From the NCBI GenBank assembly GCA_922989275.2, contig OV277866.1, forward strand, positions 76,668,328-76,732,327: a stretch of 64,000 bases of DNA, read 5' to 3'. Every line of letters begins with the position of its first letter. Position 1 is the first letter of the stretch. This DNA comes from Gari tellinella. Taxonomy: Eukaryota; Mollusca; Bivalvia; Cardiida; Psammobiidae. A program made the position numbers and the translations under genes. The notes under the pieces are model-generated. The model saw only the letters and a list, made by a program, of their open reading frames with translations, was not told where the DNA came from and did not search any database. Positions 1 through 12,800 of this stretch are shown piece by piece.

Positions 1-81
1 AGAAATCCTGATTATTCACCTTGGCAGTTCGTGCCAGGTGAGCAAAAAATCTTGTTAAAAAGGTAATGAGAGAATAATGGA

Positions 82-291
82 TTAACCCAGTACCCCATAA
101 ATACACCTTTCATATATTCCTCCACTGAAGAAATGAGTTCAACTTTATACATTTATGAATATACCTAACAAGAAAAATTCTTATATCCTTGCAGATGGTA
201 GCTTAAAGCAGGCTGAAAGTAAAGCAGAATGAGTGCTTAGAGTTGTCACTTGTCTTCAAAACTAGAAACAGGCGTTGGAGTAATGCGTTAA
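82..291 (+). mobile_element. Family A short element, copy A1 (degenerate)
   Basis: TTAACCCAGTACCCCATA at the left and GGAGTAATGCGTTA at the right are diverged copies of the family A ends. The inner AGCTTAAAGCAGGCTG is kept, but the second arm of the hairpin has decayed. It ends 33 bp beyond the donor of exon 11. Confidence 0.6.
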
Positions 292-324
292 ACAGGAAAG
301 AGCAATGTCTTCTCTTCTAGTTAC

Positions 325-807
325 CTGAAGTGGTAAATACACAGGATCTTTCCTCACACTCTCACTTGCCAACAGAATCATCTTCGCCAACTGCTTGATC
401 CCAGCCAAAATCTCTGTTCCTTCTTGTACTTTCTGGACTTTCTTTTCATCTTTCTTTTTGTTGTGTTTTTCTATGAAAGCTTCCATCACTTTTAACGCCT
501 CCTTATCCTTGCTCAGCATGACTGCACATCCGGATTCTGCCATTTGTATGTCGGCCATTAGCATGGTGAGGGACATGGTGTGGCACTTTGCATACAGCCA
601 TGCTGGATCTAGAAGCAGCTCCATCAGTAGGGTCTTATACTGGTCACTGTTCACAAGGTGGTAGGGAAGTTCGCTCAGTTTACGGATGTTATACAGGTTG
701 GCACTTAGCTTCAGGGGCTGTGGGGGGACATTCCTTATTGCCTTTGGAAAGCTGCCTTTCTTTCCCTTCTTCAGCTCGAGATGTTTAAATGTTGAGCTCC
801 AGGTACC
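325..807 (-). CDS. NWD-type gene, exon 11 (last in window)
   Basis: 161 codons, phase 0 at both ends; acceptor CCATAG|GGT, donor CAG|GTAACT. It starts GTWSSTFKHLELKKG and continues NLYNIRKLSELPYHLV, the family segment just before the WD propeller, then a Lys-rich helix (HNKKKDEKKVQKVQ). It ends YLPLQ with an open donor, so further exons lie left of the window. Confidence 0.87.
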
Positions 808-3800
808 CTATGGATGAGAAATAACAAGTGTATTAGAGTAAATTGGTACTCTTTGAAAACTGTGCAGACCCAGATCATACAACTCCTGAAGGAGCTGATC
901 CTATAAAAAACTCTGTACAATTTTTTTAAAGGACAGCGTTCATACAGGTAAGACCTGGAAAAATTCAAGGGCTTTCAAAGACTTTTTGAAGCGAAAAACA
1001 CCTGTTTTCAAGGACTATTTGGTAACAAAGAAATACTTGTTCATATTTCCTCCTTTCGCCATAGGGTATTTATATTAGTTTTCTGTATGAATTTCTTGAA
1101 CATTTTAATCAGAATAGAACATCTTTAGCAGTTTGCTGAACACATTCTCAAATAGCCTTGTATGATATTTGCTATTGGTAATGGTACAGTATTTTTATTT
1201 TTTTTAAATTGGGTGATTCGAAAGGAAACAAAGTCTTTGCAGACAGAAATGTGAAAATTCAGGTACTTTTCAAGGATTTTCAAGAAAAAAATTGTTTTCA
1301 AGGACTTTTCAAGAAAAACATTCATTTTCAAGTACTTTTCAAATCTGTATGAACCCTGTAGGATCAGTCTGATCGGAGTCTGTACTCTTTCATCCAGACA
1401 CTTTTCTTTATTTCATTATCCAATGTAAAAGTTCAGGTGAAAGATGTTACAGTGGAGAATCTGTTATTCTTTCCCGTTTAAACGCAAACGTATGCAAACG
1501 CAAAGCGCTAAAACGTAGAAAAGAACAACTTTTGGACAATTCTGATATTTCATGTTTATCTTGGTGGCAAACAGTTTGGAGCCTGATCTGGCTCCAAACT
1601 GTTTGCACTGCAAATAATAGTTTAAGCATAAACGCGTTTATTGGGAAAGAATAACAGATTCTCCACTGTAATAGTGGGTGGAGATAAACATACAAATATT
1701 TAGCGGAAGGGTTACATTATTTTAGTGCCAAACTATAACAAATCATGCAAGTTTCATGAATTATTTACAAGTCTTCTTCAATGTAGCTGTTCAATGTTTG
1801 CCTGTACAAGTAACCCCACAGTTGAATATCAATTAGCAATCAATTACTCCATAAATACCTTTTTTAAGCATTGAACTTATTTCGCCACTGCAGAAAATAG
1901 TTCCAATTTATACAGTTATGGATATCTATCATAAGAACTATTTTCTATATTCCAGCAGATGGTAAGGTGTAATCTGGTCTACTTTCAGTTTGGTTTTAGT
2001 GGTTACTTGCCTTAACCCATTACACCATAAGTTCAATCAGTTCAACATTTATTGTACTAAGGCCACCGGCCCATACACAAGATGATATAAACAAATGTAC
2101 ATATATAAACATGTGTAGTAGTGCCCTTTAACGCTTTGAATATATTTCTCCACTGAAGAAAATTGTTCAAATTTATACAACCATAAATAGGTATCATAAG
2201 AAATATTCTGTATATTCTAGCAGATTGTAGCTTAAACTGGCTGAAAGTAAAGCAGAATGTGCCTTAAGGCACATTCTGCTTTACCTGTCAACCTGTTTTA
2301 AGTGGTCACCTGATTTCAAAACTATAAATAGGCTATGGGGAAATGGGTTAAATGCTAGAAACAGGCTATAGAGCAAACACATTTATTAGGAAAGAGCATC
2401 ATTTCCACTGTACCTGGAAATACTCTGCCATTGTTTTGTGCACAGCTGTCCGTGTTCCGTCAGTCAAATATCTCTCAGTGGCTGCCTCCTTAAACTGACG
2501 GTGGTACCATGCGATCACTTTCTTACCCCCAGACTGTCTCTCCACCAAATACTCCTCAATGTCATAATGAACACGCTTCCACAACAGAGGAGGCAGTCGA
2601 ATCACGTCCGGATCAGGGGGCAGGTGGTATATGTAAGTGTCCTGTAGAACCTACAAATACAAGCCATCAATCGTTATTATAGTATAACCATGAGCTGGGG
2701 TTTTACTGCACTGCAATACTTAATAGGTCATTTAGCACTGATGAATGATAAGATGAGATGATGAGAGGGATGACTTCAGGAAAATGATTTTGGCTAATCT
2801 CATGGTGGATGATGTAGCACATAGGATCAAACTTATTGACCTGCCTTCCTTCCTTTTTTTTTATTCAAACAATTATGAATTGACCCATTACTCAATAGAT
2901 ACACATCATTATGCCTTTCATTTTTTCCTCCACTCAAGAAAAGAGCTCTATTATATAAAGTCATTAACCCTTTCCCCCCATAGAAGCGCCTTTTAGCGCA
3001 TTCAGTTTATTCCTCCGCTAAAAGTAGTTCCAATTTATACAGTTATGAATATGTATCATACGGAATTTTTTTTTTATTCTAGCAGGTGGTAGCTTAAAGC
3101 AGACTGAAAGTAAAGCAGAATGCGCCTTAAGGCGCATTCTGCTTTACTTTCAACCTGCTTTATACAGTCACCTATTTTCAAAACTAGAAACAAGCTATGG
3201 GGGAAAGGGTTAAGCTATGCACAATAATGTTATACATATCTTAAAAGATTGTAGTTTAAAGCAGACTGAAAGTAAAACAGAGTTAACCTTAAGACACATT
3301 CTATTTTACTTTTAACCTGCTTTAAGTGGTCACCTTTCTTCAAACCTAGAAACAAGGTATGGGGTCAATGGCTAAAGCCTGCTCAGACGATGAGGTACTA
3401 AGTCTCTTATCTGGCTCCAAACTATCTGAAATAGACAGCAGTTTTTGAAGTGCAAAGATGATAGCCAGGATGAAAGTAAAGAAGGGCGAAAGAAATGTTT
3501 GAAGCTCACAACAGACTGGAAGTAAATTAGAAAGCTTCTATTTTACTTTCAGACTGACTGCCTTTATACTGGAAACAAGTACAGTAAAATCTCTCAATTA
3601 CGACCACTAAAACAACGGCTAATTGATTGTATAAAAGACTGTTGACAGCTTAGAGCAAGGTGGCAGTAGAACAGAAAGATTTCTGTTATACTGTCACCTT
3701 GCTTTAACTCATTACCCCAATAAATACATCTTTTTACGCCTTTAATTTATTCCTGTACTGAAGAAAGCAGTTTAAATTTAAACAGTCACGAATAAGTATT

Positions 3801-6800
3801 GTAAGATAATGTTTCTATATTCTAGCAGATTATAGTTTAAAGCAGGCTGAAAGTAAAGCAAAATGCGCCTTATGGCGCATTCTGCTTTACTTTCAACCTG
3901 CTTTAAGTGGGAATACCTATTTTCAAAACTAGAATCAGGCTATGGGGTAATTGGTTAAGAAGTCACCTGTTGTACACGCCTGATCATTAACACAATATAG
4001 TGGTTTTAATATAGAGATTTACTGTACATGACTTCAATGCCCCCTAGAGTACTGACCTCATCATCCAGAGACAGCAGATCTTCTATTTCTTGCTCTGTTA
4101 GACCCTCCATGGCAGCACACAGGTAAGCTGTTAACACACATATATAGCACCATATTTACACATAATTGCTTACACAAATATAACACCATAGATACATATA
4201 TAGCACCATGTTTACACGTAGCTGTTTACACAAATATAACACCATAGATACATATATAGCACCATGTTTACACATAGCTATTAACATACATGTAATTGTA
4301 TTACACCATATATATGCATATAACACCATATTTACACATAACTGCTTACACAAATATAACACAAATAGAAACATATACAAGAGACCCAGAGGGTCACATT
4401 TCGCTCACCTGAGGACATTGTACCATAGAATCTGACTGGGCAAGACAACATTTTGACATAGCTATGACCCAGGTGCCATAATTTGATCTTGGTAGAGGAC
4501 CACAATGCAAAGCTACATGTCAGATATTAATGATCTGGACCTTACGGTTTAAGAGAAGAAGATTTTTTAAGGTTTTCCTATAAAAACTGATAAGCCCCTG
4601 GGTGGGACCAATTTTGACCCAGGTGTCATAATTTGAACACACTAGGTAGGGAACCACAAGGCAAAGCTATATGTCAAATATTAAAGATCTTTACAGTTTC
4701 AGAGTAGAAGATTCTCAAAGGTTTTCCTATATATGTCTATGTAAAACTGATAAGCCCCGGGGCGGGGCCAAATTTGATCAAGGGGTCATAATTTGAACAG
4801 TCTTGGTAGAGTACCATAGGGCAAAGCTACATGTCAAATATAAATGATCTTGGCCTTACGGTTTCAGAGAAGAAGATTTTTAAAGGTATTCCTATTAAAA
4901 ACTAATACGCCCGAGGGCGTGGCAATTTTTGGCCCGGGGGTCATAATTTGAACAGTCTTGGTAGAGGACCACAAGGCAAAGCTATATGTCAAATATTAAA
5001 GATCTAGGCCATACAGTTTGAGAGAAGACAATTTTTAAAGGGTTTCCCATATAAGTCTATGTAAAACTGATAGGTCCCGGGGCGGGGCCAATTTTGACCC
5101 AGGGGTTATAATTTGAACAATTTTGGTAGAGGTCTGTAAGGCAAAGCTACATCTTAAATATAAGTGATCTAGGCCTTACAGTTTCAGAGAAGAAGATTTT
5201 TAAAGGTTTTCCTATGAAAAACTGATAAGCCCGAGGGCGGGGCCATTTTTGGCCCGGGGGTCATTATTTGAACAATCTTCGTAGAGGACCACAAGGCAAA
5301 GCTATATGTCGAATATTAAAGATCTGGGCCTTACAGTTTCAGAGAAGAAGATTTTTAAAGGTTTTCCTATATAAGTCTATGTAAAACTGATAAGCCCCGG
5401 GGCGGGGCCAATTTTGACCCGGGGGTCATAATTTGAACCTTCTTGGACGAGGACCATATGGCAAAAATACATGTCAAATATTAATGATCTAGGCCATACA
5501 GTTTCTGAGGAGAAGATTTTTAAAGGTTTTCCTAAGAAAAACTGATAAGCCCCAGGGCGGGGCCATTTTTGACCCCGGGGTCAAACTTTGAACAATCTTG
5601 GTAGAAGATCATTAGGTAATGATACATACCAAATATCAAAGGTCTGGGCCTTTGGGTTTCTGAAAAGAAGATTTTTTAAGATTTTCTTATGCATTAAAAG
5701 TTGTCTATACGGTCATGTTAGAAAATCTAGTCCCACAGCAAGGGGAATAACTCTAGCCAAAAACTTTGAACAAGATTTCGTTCCCCCTTGTCACTGATGC
5801 TTCTGATAAAGTTTGGTTGAAATCGGGTTAGTGGTTTCAGAGGAGATGTTGTTTGAAAATGTGGACGGACGACGTACGACGTACTACGGACGACGGGCGC
5901 CGGACACCGGACGACGGACGGAATGGGATCACAATAGCTCATCCTGAGCCTATGGCTCAGGTGAGCTAAAAACACAATATTTACACATAGCTGCTTACAC
6001 AAATATAACACTATATATACCTAACATATATATAGCACAATGTTTACTCATAGCTGCTTACACAAATATAACACACATATAATGCACCATATTTACACAT
6101 AGCTGAAAACACAAATAAATACTTAATATAACACCATATTAACACAAAACTATTGAAACAAATGTAACACAAAAAGATACATATATAGCACCATATGTTC
6201 ACATAGTTGTTAACACAAATATAACACCATATATATATTTATAGCACCACACTAACACATAGCTGTTGACACAGATACATCACAAATAGATAAACATATG
6301 ACAGCATTGTATGCAGAGTTGTTAACACATACATAACACCCTAGATACACATATAGCACCATACTAACACATAGATGTTAACACAGATACATAACAAATA
6401 GATAAATATATAGCACAATTTTATGCATAGTTGTTAACACAAATATAACACCTTAGATACATATATAGCACCATACTAACACATAGCTGATAACACAGAT
6501 ATGACACAAATAGATAAACATAGCTATTAACACAAATATAGCACCATAATTACATACAGCTGTTAAGTTCAACTGAACACGGATATAACACCATAGATAC
6601 GCATAGCTGTGGACACAATATAACACCATACTTACAAAGAACTTTTACACATAGATATAACATTGCACTTTCAAATAGCTGTTAAAACAAAATTATTAAA
6701 TATTAGAACATCAAAAGACATAGCTGTTAACATACAAAGTTAAACAAGAGGGCCTGAAGGCCCTGATATCGCTCACCCATTGTACTGAAGCCTGATAGCT

Positions 6801-9800
6801 TTACCTTTCTGTTTCACCTGTATTAATCTAAATCCATTCAAATTTGTAGTATAGCATGTAAACAATTTTGGAATACAACCCCATAGTTCTAGTAGAGTAC
6901 ATCAAGGGCAGGTAACTAGAGCCTAAACAGTACTGAAATGAAGCCTAAATTTCTAGCATTTCAAAGTATATCAAGGGCAGATAACTATTGCCACAAAAAT
7001 TAGATTTCAACAATAATTGCACTCCTTCGAGATCGTATAGCTATATACTTTGTGTGCAAGTATAATCAAAATCCATTGAAAACTGTAGTTGCAAGAGTGT
7101 AAATGCTGTTAGATATGGCATTTTCAGCAATTCAAGGGCAGATAACTCTTTACCTATTAGTCCGATTTCAACCATAATCACACTTATTTGAACTCTTATG
7201 GTCATATACAATCTGAGCAGTTTGAGAAAGATTGGATAAAAATTATGGCCTCTAGAGTGTAAACACCCTTAAGGTACTTCGCATATGCGCGTAGTTTCCA
7301 TACGCTTGTTATGAAAATTGTCATGAAGAATGATAATAGCCTAAGAAACAATGTGTGTAAATATAGGCAAAATTTATCGTGTGGTTTGTCTTTAAGGTCT
7401 TTTTTCTGACAAAAACCTAGAATTTTGATGATTTTATTTTTCTTAAAAATGAATAAAGCTAATGACTATAATTCTCGCCCAATAAGTAGTCCACAACATT
7501 CATTACAAGAAAAGCTAAAAACATTTTGAATAAAGGTGTTCAGAAAGATGTTATCAGCTATTTAAATTTTGCAAAATGCTAAAAAATTGAATTACAAAAA
7601 ACTGACTCATTCAATGTATATTTGTTTTCATTTTATTCAAATATATGGTTGATGAACTAGTCAGTGAATAAAGGTGTTCAGAAAGATGTTATCAGCTATT
7701 TAAATTTTGCAAAATGCTAAAAAATTGAATTACAAAAAACTGACTCATTCAATGTATATTTGTTTTCATTTTATTCAAATATATGGTTGATGAACTAGTC
7801 AGTCTGAAAAAATTAGAAAATATTACAGTCAGGATTTGTTGTAATAACATATTTTCTTATTAAAATGTGGGATATTTGTTGTTTAGATACAGTTACCTAC
7901 CTTAGAATTAAAACTTTGTCATTAAAATGCATTATTATTTATTCATGGACTTGAATACAAGGTTTATTATATTGTTTGAACATAATTATAATGGGCAATA
8001 TGGATCTTGAAAAGGTTAGCGTATTGATAAGATTCAAGGTGTGGCTTTATAGTTCGATCAAATCGTTTACATGTATACCGATTTAATTGACTTGTAAGTC
8101 ATTAAACTAAAACGTACAGGTACGTGGACATATACTTGGACCGTAAACATCACTAGTACTAATCAACGAAGACTAAACATAACATGTCTCTTGATTACTG
8201 CGTTATGGATTGACAAGTCAATAAATCGGACACTAAAAAAAATTATTTGGATCGGATGGGTCTCGAACCTATGACCTTTGGATTGCTAGTCAACCACTAT
8301 AGTCAACCACTATACTAACTGCGCTATGAAGGATTATACTAATTTATATCAACATTTCCTTTATATAAATTTTCTAGTATAAACACGTACGAAAAAAGTC
8401 TGTGTCGTCCAGACGCATATCCGCTCGCCCGCAAGACCGACTTCCGGTAGCGAAAGGCCTTAAATATGACATTTTCAGCAATTCAAAGGTAGATAACTCT
8501 TGACCTATTAGTCTGATTCCAACCATAATCATACTCATATGAACTCTTACAGTCATATACAATCTTAGCAAGTTTGATATAGATTAAATATTGAGAAAGA
8601 TTGGATAAAATTTGTGGCCTCTAGAGTGTAAACACTGTTAAACATGGCATTTTCAGCAATTCAAAGGTAGATTACTCTTGACCTATTGGCTTGATTTCAA
8701 CCTTAATCGAACTCATCCAAACTCTTATGGTAATATATAATATGAGCAAGATTGAGAATGATTGGATAAATATTGTGGCCTGTGGAGTGTAAACACTGTT
8801 AGATATGGCATTTTCAGCAATTCAAAGGTAGATAACTCATGAACTATATATCTGATTTCAACCATAATCAAACTCATTCGAACTCTCATGGTAATATACA
8901 ATATGAGCAAGTTTGAGAAAGATTGGATAAATTTTGTGGTCTCTAGAGTGTAAACACTAAAATTGTTGACGACGAACGACGCACACCGCACGCCGGACAT
9001 TCAAGGATTGCAAAAGCTCACCCTGAGCTAGCTCAGGTGAGCTAAAAAGCTAGCCTACATAGTTGTATACCCATATAACATGATAGAGACACATAGCTGG
9101 TAACATATAACACCACTGTTAACACACAAATATAACAACACAATATCACATAGCTCAGCTGTTTTTATTAAGCTGCTTTGAGCAGTATAAAAATAAAACA
9201 GAAAGTGCTAGCCACTTAATCTGCTTTAACCTGTTACCCTATAGCCTGTTTCTAGTTTTAAAGACAGGTGCATGATCACTTAATGTAGGTTGAAAATAAG
9301 CAGAATCCGCTTCATTTTCAGCCTGCTTTAAGCTACTATCTGCTATTTCTTATGGTGCATATTCAAGTCTGTATAAAAAGAAACTATTTCTACAGTTGAG
9401 GAATAGTTTAGGGATATATTTATGGGGTAATGGGCTATATATAGAAGTATAAAATCCTTGTAGGAATGCAAACGGTCAGGCCATTCAGCTACAGTAAAAC
9501 TTTGATAACTACCTTAACCCATTACCCGATAAATATGCCTTTTTATGCCTTTTGATTTAATCGTCCACTTAGGAAAATAGTTCCAATTTATACAGTCATG
9601 AATATGTATCATAAGAAATATTTTCTATTTATCCTGTCAAGTGCGTATTTTCCTGATGGATAAAGGGGTGACAGATTAACTTTGCTTTATTATGCTAGTT
9701 GATCACATGACCGATGTTATTATGTCAGTTGGTCACATGACCTGTAGCCAGAACTGTTTTTTTCCACCGAGCTGCTTATTTTTCCCGCTGTTAGGAAAGG

Positions 9801-12800
9801 TATTCTAAAACTCTTTCAACAGAATTCGATGTGTAACGACGTTTATTTGACTATTCGATGCAATCAAAGCATTATAGAGTACGCCCCACCAGTCGCTTGC
9901 TGACATACTTCTATAATTGTCCACCTTTTAGATTTCCTGCGCGAAAAACACTACATTTTTAAAGGTTCTTTTATTTCTTTTCAACGTAACTCCGATGTGG
10001 CGTCACTGACATCATCTATATAAAAGCGTGCTTTCCTAGAGTAACATAGTTCTTTAGTGAGAATCTTATCTAAACCAAAAATGATTCTTGCTTTTAAAAA
10101 AAGCATTCTCTATTTATTTTACTATTGGCACAAGGATAAATAGAATATTTAGTGACTAGCTTTGAATGAGAAATGTTATCTGGCTCGGCTTCTGAAAATA
10201 TCAGGTTCGCCTGCGGCTCACCTGATATATTCATCCGCCTTGCCAGCTGAAAGTAAAGCAGAATGTGACTTAAGGCACATTCTGCTTTATTTTCAACCTG
10301 CTGTAAGTGGTCACCTATTTTCAAAATTAGAATCAGGCTATGGGGTAATGGGTTAAGTCAAACATATCCTTATTTCAATGTAAAAACGTGGCTAAGCCAT
10401 GATTTAACTTTTAACAAGAATATGTTTGACTGAAGCAAGGTATAAATAATGATATTAAACGGTAGAAGTTTTGGAAAGTCTGAGTTGAACTTTGAGTAGA
10501 GCCAGTTTGACTGTACTATTACAGTGGAAAATATGTTAGTCTTTCTTGTTTAAACGCAAAGGAAACGCAAACACAAAACACTAAAATGTAGAAAAAGACA
10601 ACTTTTTTGACAATCCTGACTTTTCATTTTTATCTAAGTGGCAAACAGTTTGGAGCCGGATCAGACGCCGGGTTACCCGGCGTCTGATCTGGCTCCAACC
10701 TGTTTGCAATGGAAATAATAGTTTAAGCGTAAGCAGGTTTATTGAGAAAGAATAACATTTTCTCCACTGTATAACCACCACTTACCAAATGCCTTTTTGA
10801 TGAGGACAGCACTGTGTTTCTTCTCCAGGTTATCAAACAGATGATTGATGGCCTCTTTGATTGTGACTCCAAGAGCGGTGGCGTTCACCTTGGTGTAGGA
10901 TTTCCATGACAACGCCATGTCGGTCAGCAGCTTGAGGAAGAGGGGCTGGCTACAGCTATCAAACTTGTCCAACAGAAGGTTCTGTTGCTTCTTTGACAAG
11001 TGACGATTTGCCTTCTTGCACAGGACTGTAATCATAGCAGAGGCTGTCTCACTTTCAAACTTGGTCACTTCTAAATATTGCTCAGCTTGAACAAATATTT
11101 GCTTGATATTTTTCAGGCAGTCATGTCTATTGGTAACCATGGAGATGAGGAGATGCACTGTTGTTGGAAGCTTGTGTGGTATCCAGTTAAAGAAGTGAGC
11201 ATGGTCAACTGGAGACAACTGGTCTACAGAGTCTAGCACAATGACCAGGTGGTGTTCTGTAGTGTTAATCTGCCACAAAAGAGCAGCGAAATATTTCACA
11301 AGAAACTGGAAGTCTGTTTCTAGGTCTATGCCTGCAGGTTTAGGGACCTTGTATAGGTGCCAGATCTGGAGACACAGGCTGACAAGAACTTCTCTTATTG
11401 TTGTGGACATAGTTGAGGTTCCCAGGAAGCGCAGCACGCAGTACGAGTCCGGGAACCATTCCTTGGACAGTTCTGTGACTTTGGCCATCAGTGCTGTTTT
11501 TCCACAGCCAGATTCCCCATACACAATAAGCGGCTTTGTGTAATCGGTAATCTGTGGTATCTCAGTCATCCTATCTCTCATATTGAAGTTGGGATCTGAC
11601 TCCATATCATCCATACTATCTCCCATAGTTAACACAACTCCAATTGTTCTTAGGTGTTGCGCTATTTGATCTTGCTCTGACTTTACATCTTTCCTTTTTT
11701 CCCTCTCACTTTCATAAACATCGTCAGTAGTTGTGTATTTCTCAGACCCCTCATCTGTAGCCGATTCATCGGTTTTTTCTTTGTTTCCATTCACTTTGTT
11801 ATTGTTCTTTGCACTGTAACCAAAGACAAGCCTTGAGCGTATTTTGTTTAGAATGTTCTCTCGTCCACAGAAAGTGTCACATTTGCTTTTACAGAAGTGT
11901 AGGTGATGTAAAACTTCTTCAAACATTGGGGTCGCTGCTTTACCGGACACAGATTTGTTAATAGCTGATTCAATCATCTTCTCAACTGCTTTGGTGAAGT
12001 TTTGTCCAAACTGTTCAACATACCTTAAAGTAGATGTAACTAGAGCTTTTTTATCATAGAAACATATGACTACTCCGAGTCCCCACCCCTCCTTTAACCC
12101 TTTCCCCCATAGAAGCCCTTTTTAGTGCATTTAATGTATTCATCCACTGAATAAAATGCATGAAGTACCAATTAAATCAGTCATGGAAATGTACCATAAG
12201 AAACATTTTTTAAATACTAGCAGATGATAGCTTAAAGTACATTGAAAGTAAAGCAGAGCACTCCTTATGGTGCATTCTGCTTTACTTTCAATCTGCTTTA
12301 AGTGATCACTTGTCTTCAAAACTAGAAACAGGCTTCTGGGTGAAGGGTTAACCAGTTCTTCCTTGAAACATCAAGAAAGTTTAAGTTTCCAATAAGTCTA
12401 GTCCATTTTGACCTTTAAGGTAATCCAATACTGAAGGTAGGGTAAATGAAATGTGAAAATGATATTATGAATGGATACTACATGTAATTCCCGTTTCTTG
12501 TATGAAATATGAAGGCTTTTCGCCATCTCTTCTCAAAAATATTTGAAATATTGTATATAGCCTTACAGGTAGGAAAATATGCAAGAAAATTAACAGACAA
12601 ATATTCCTTAAAGGTGATTTTTACCTATTTCTTACCTCAAATACTGATATTTTTTATGTCATGCCTATGCCAGAAGACGTAAACATCACCAAATAAAAGT
12701 TATTGCCCCAATATTTGCATCATATTATGTGAAAAATTAAACAAGAGGGCCTGAAGGCCCTGATATCGCTCACCATTTGTAATGAAGCCTGATAGCTTTA

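Larger units (their letters stand above)
7273..8459. mobile_element. 1187-bp TTAA-flanked insertion inside F2
   Basis: TTAA at 7269-7272 and 8460-8463, exactly interrupting the F unit GTAAACACC-TTAA-ATATG. The ends GGTACTTCGC and the reverse complement of GCGAAAGGCC are weakly alike. No transposase frame was seen. It contains a 138-bp tandem duplication and a tRNA-like sequence. Confidence 0.6.
6745..9047. mobile_element. F2: Helentron-like element carrying a TTAA insertion
   Basis: Starts CAAGAGGGCCTGAAGGCCCT then GATATCGCTCACC; ends CTGAGCTAGCTCAGGTGAGC then TAAAAA. Internal ~160-bp units are marked by ATTTTCAGCAATTCAAAGGT and GTGGCCTCTAGAGTGTAAAC. The array is broken at TTAA by the unrelated block 7273-8459. 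Confidence 0.68.

Noticed and set aside
4156..4435. Frames of 74-75 codons on both strands
   Set aside because: Translations of the 56-bp minisatellite, repetitive and non-coding.
11241..11543. 100-codon plus-strand frame
   Set aside because: Antisense of the NACHT exon.
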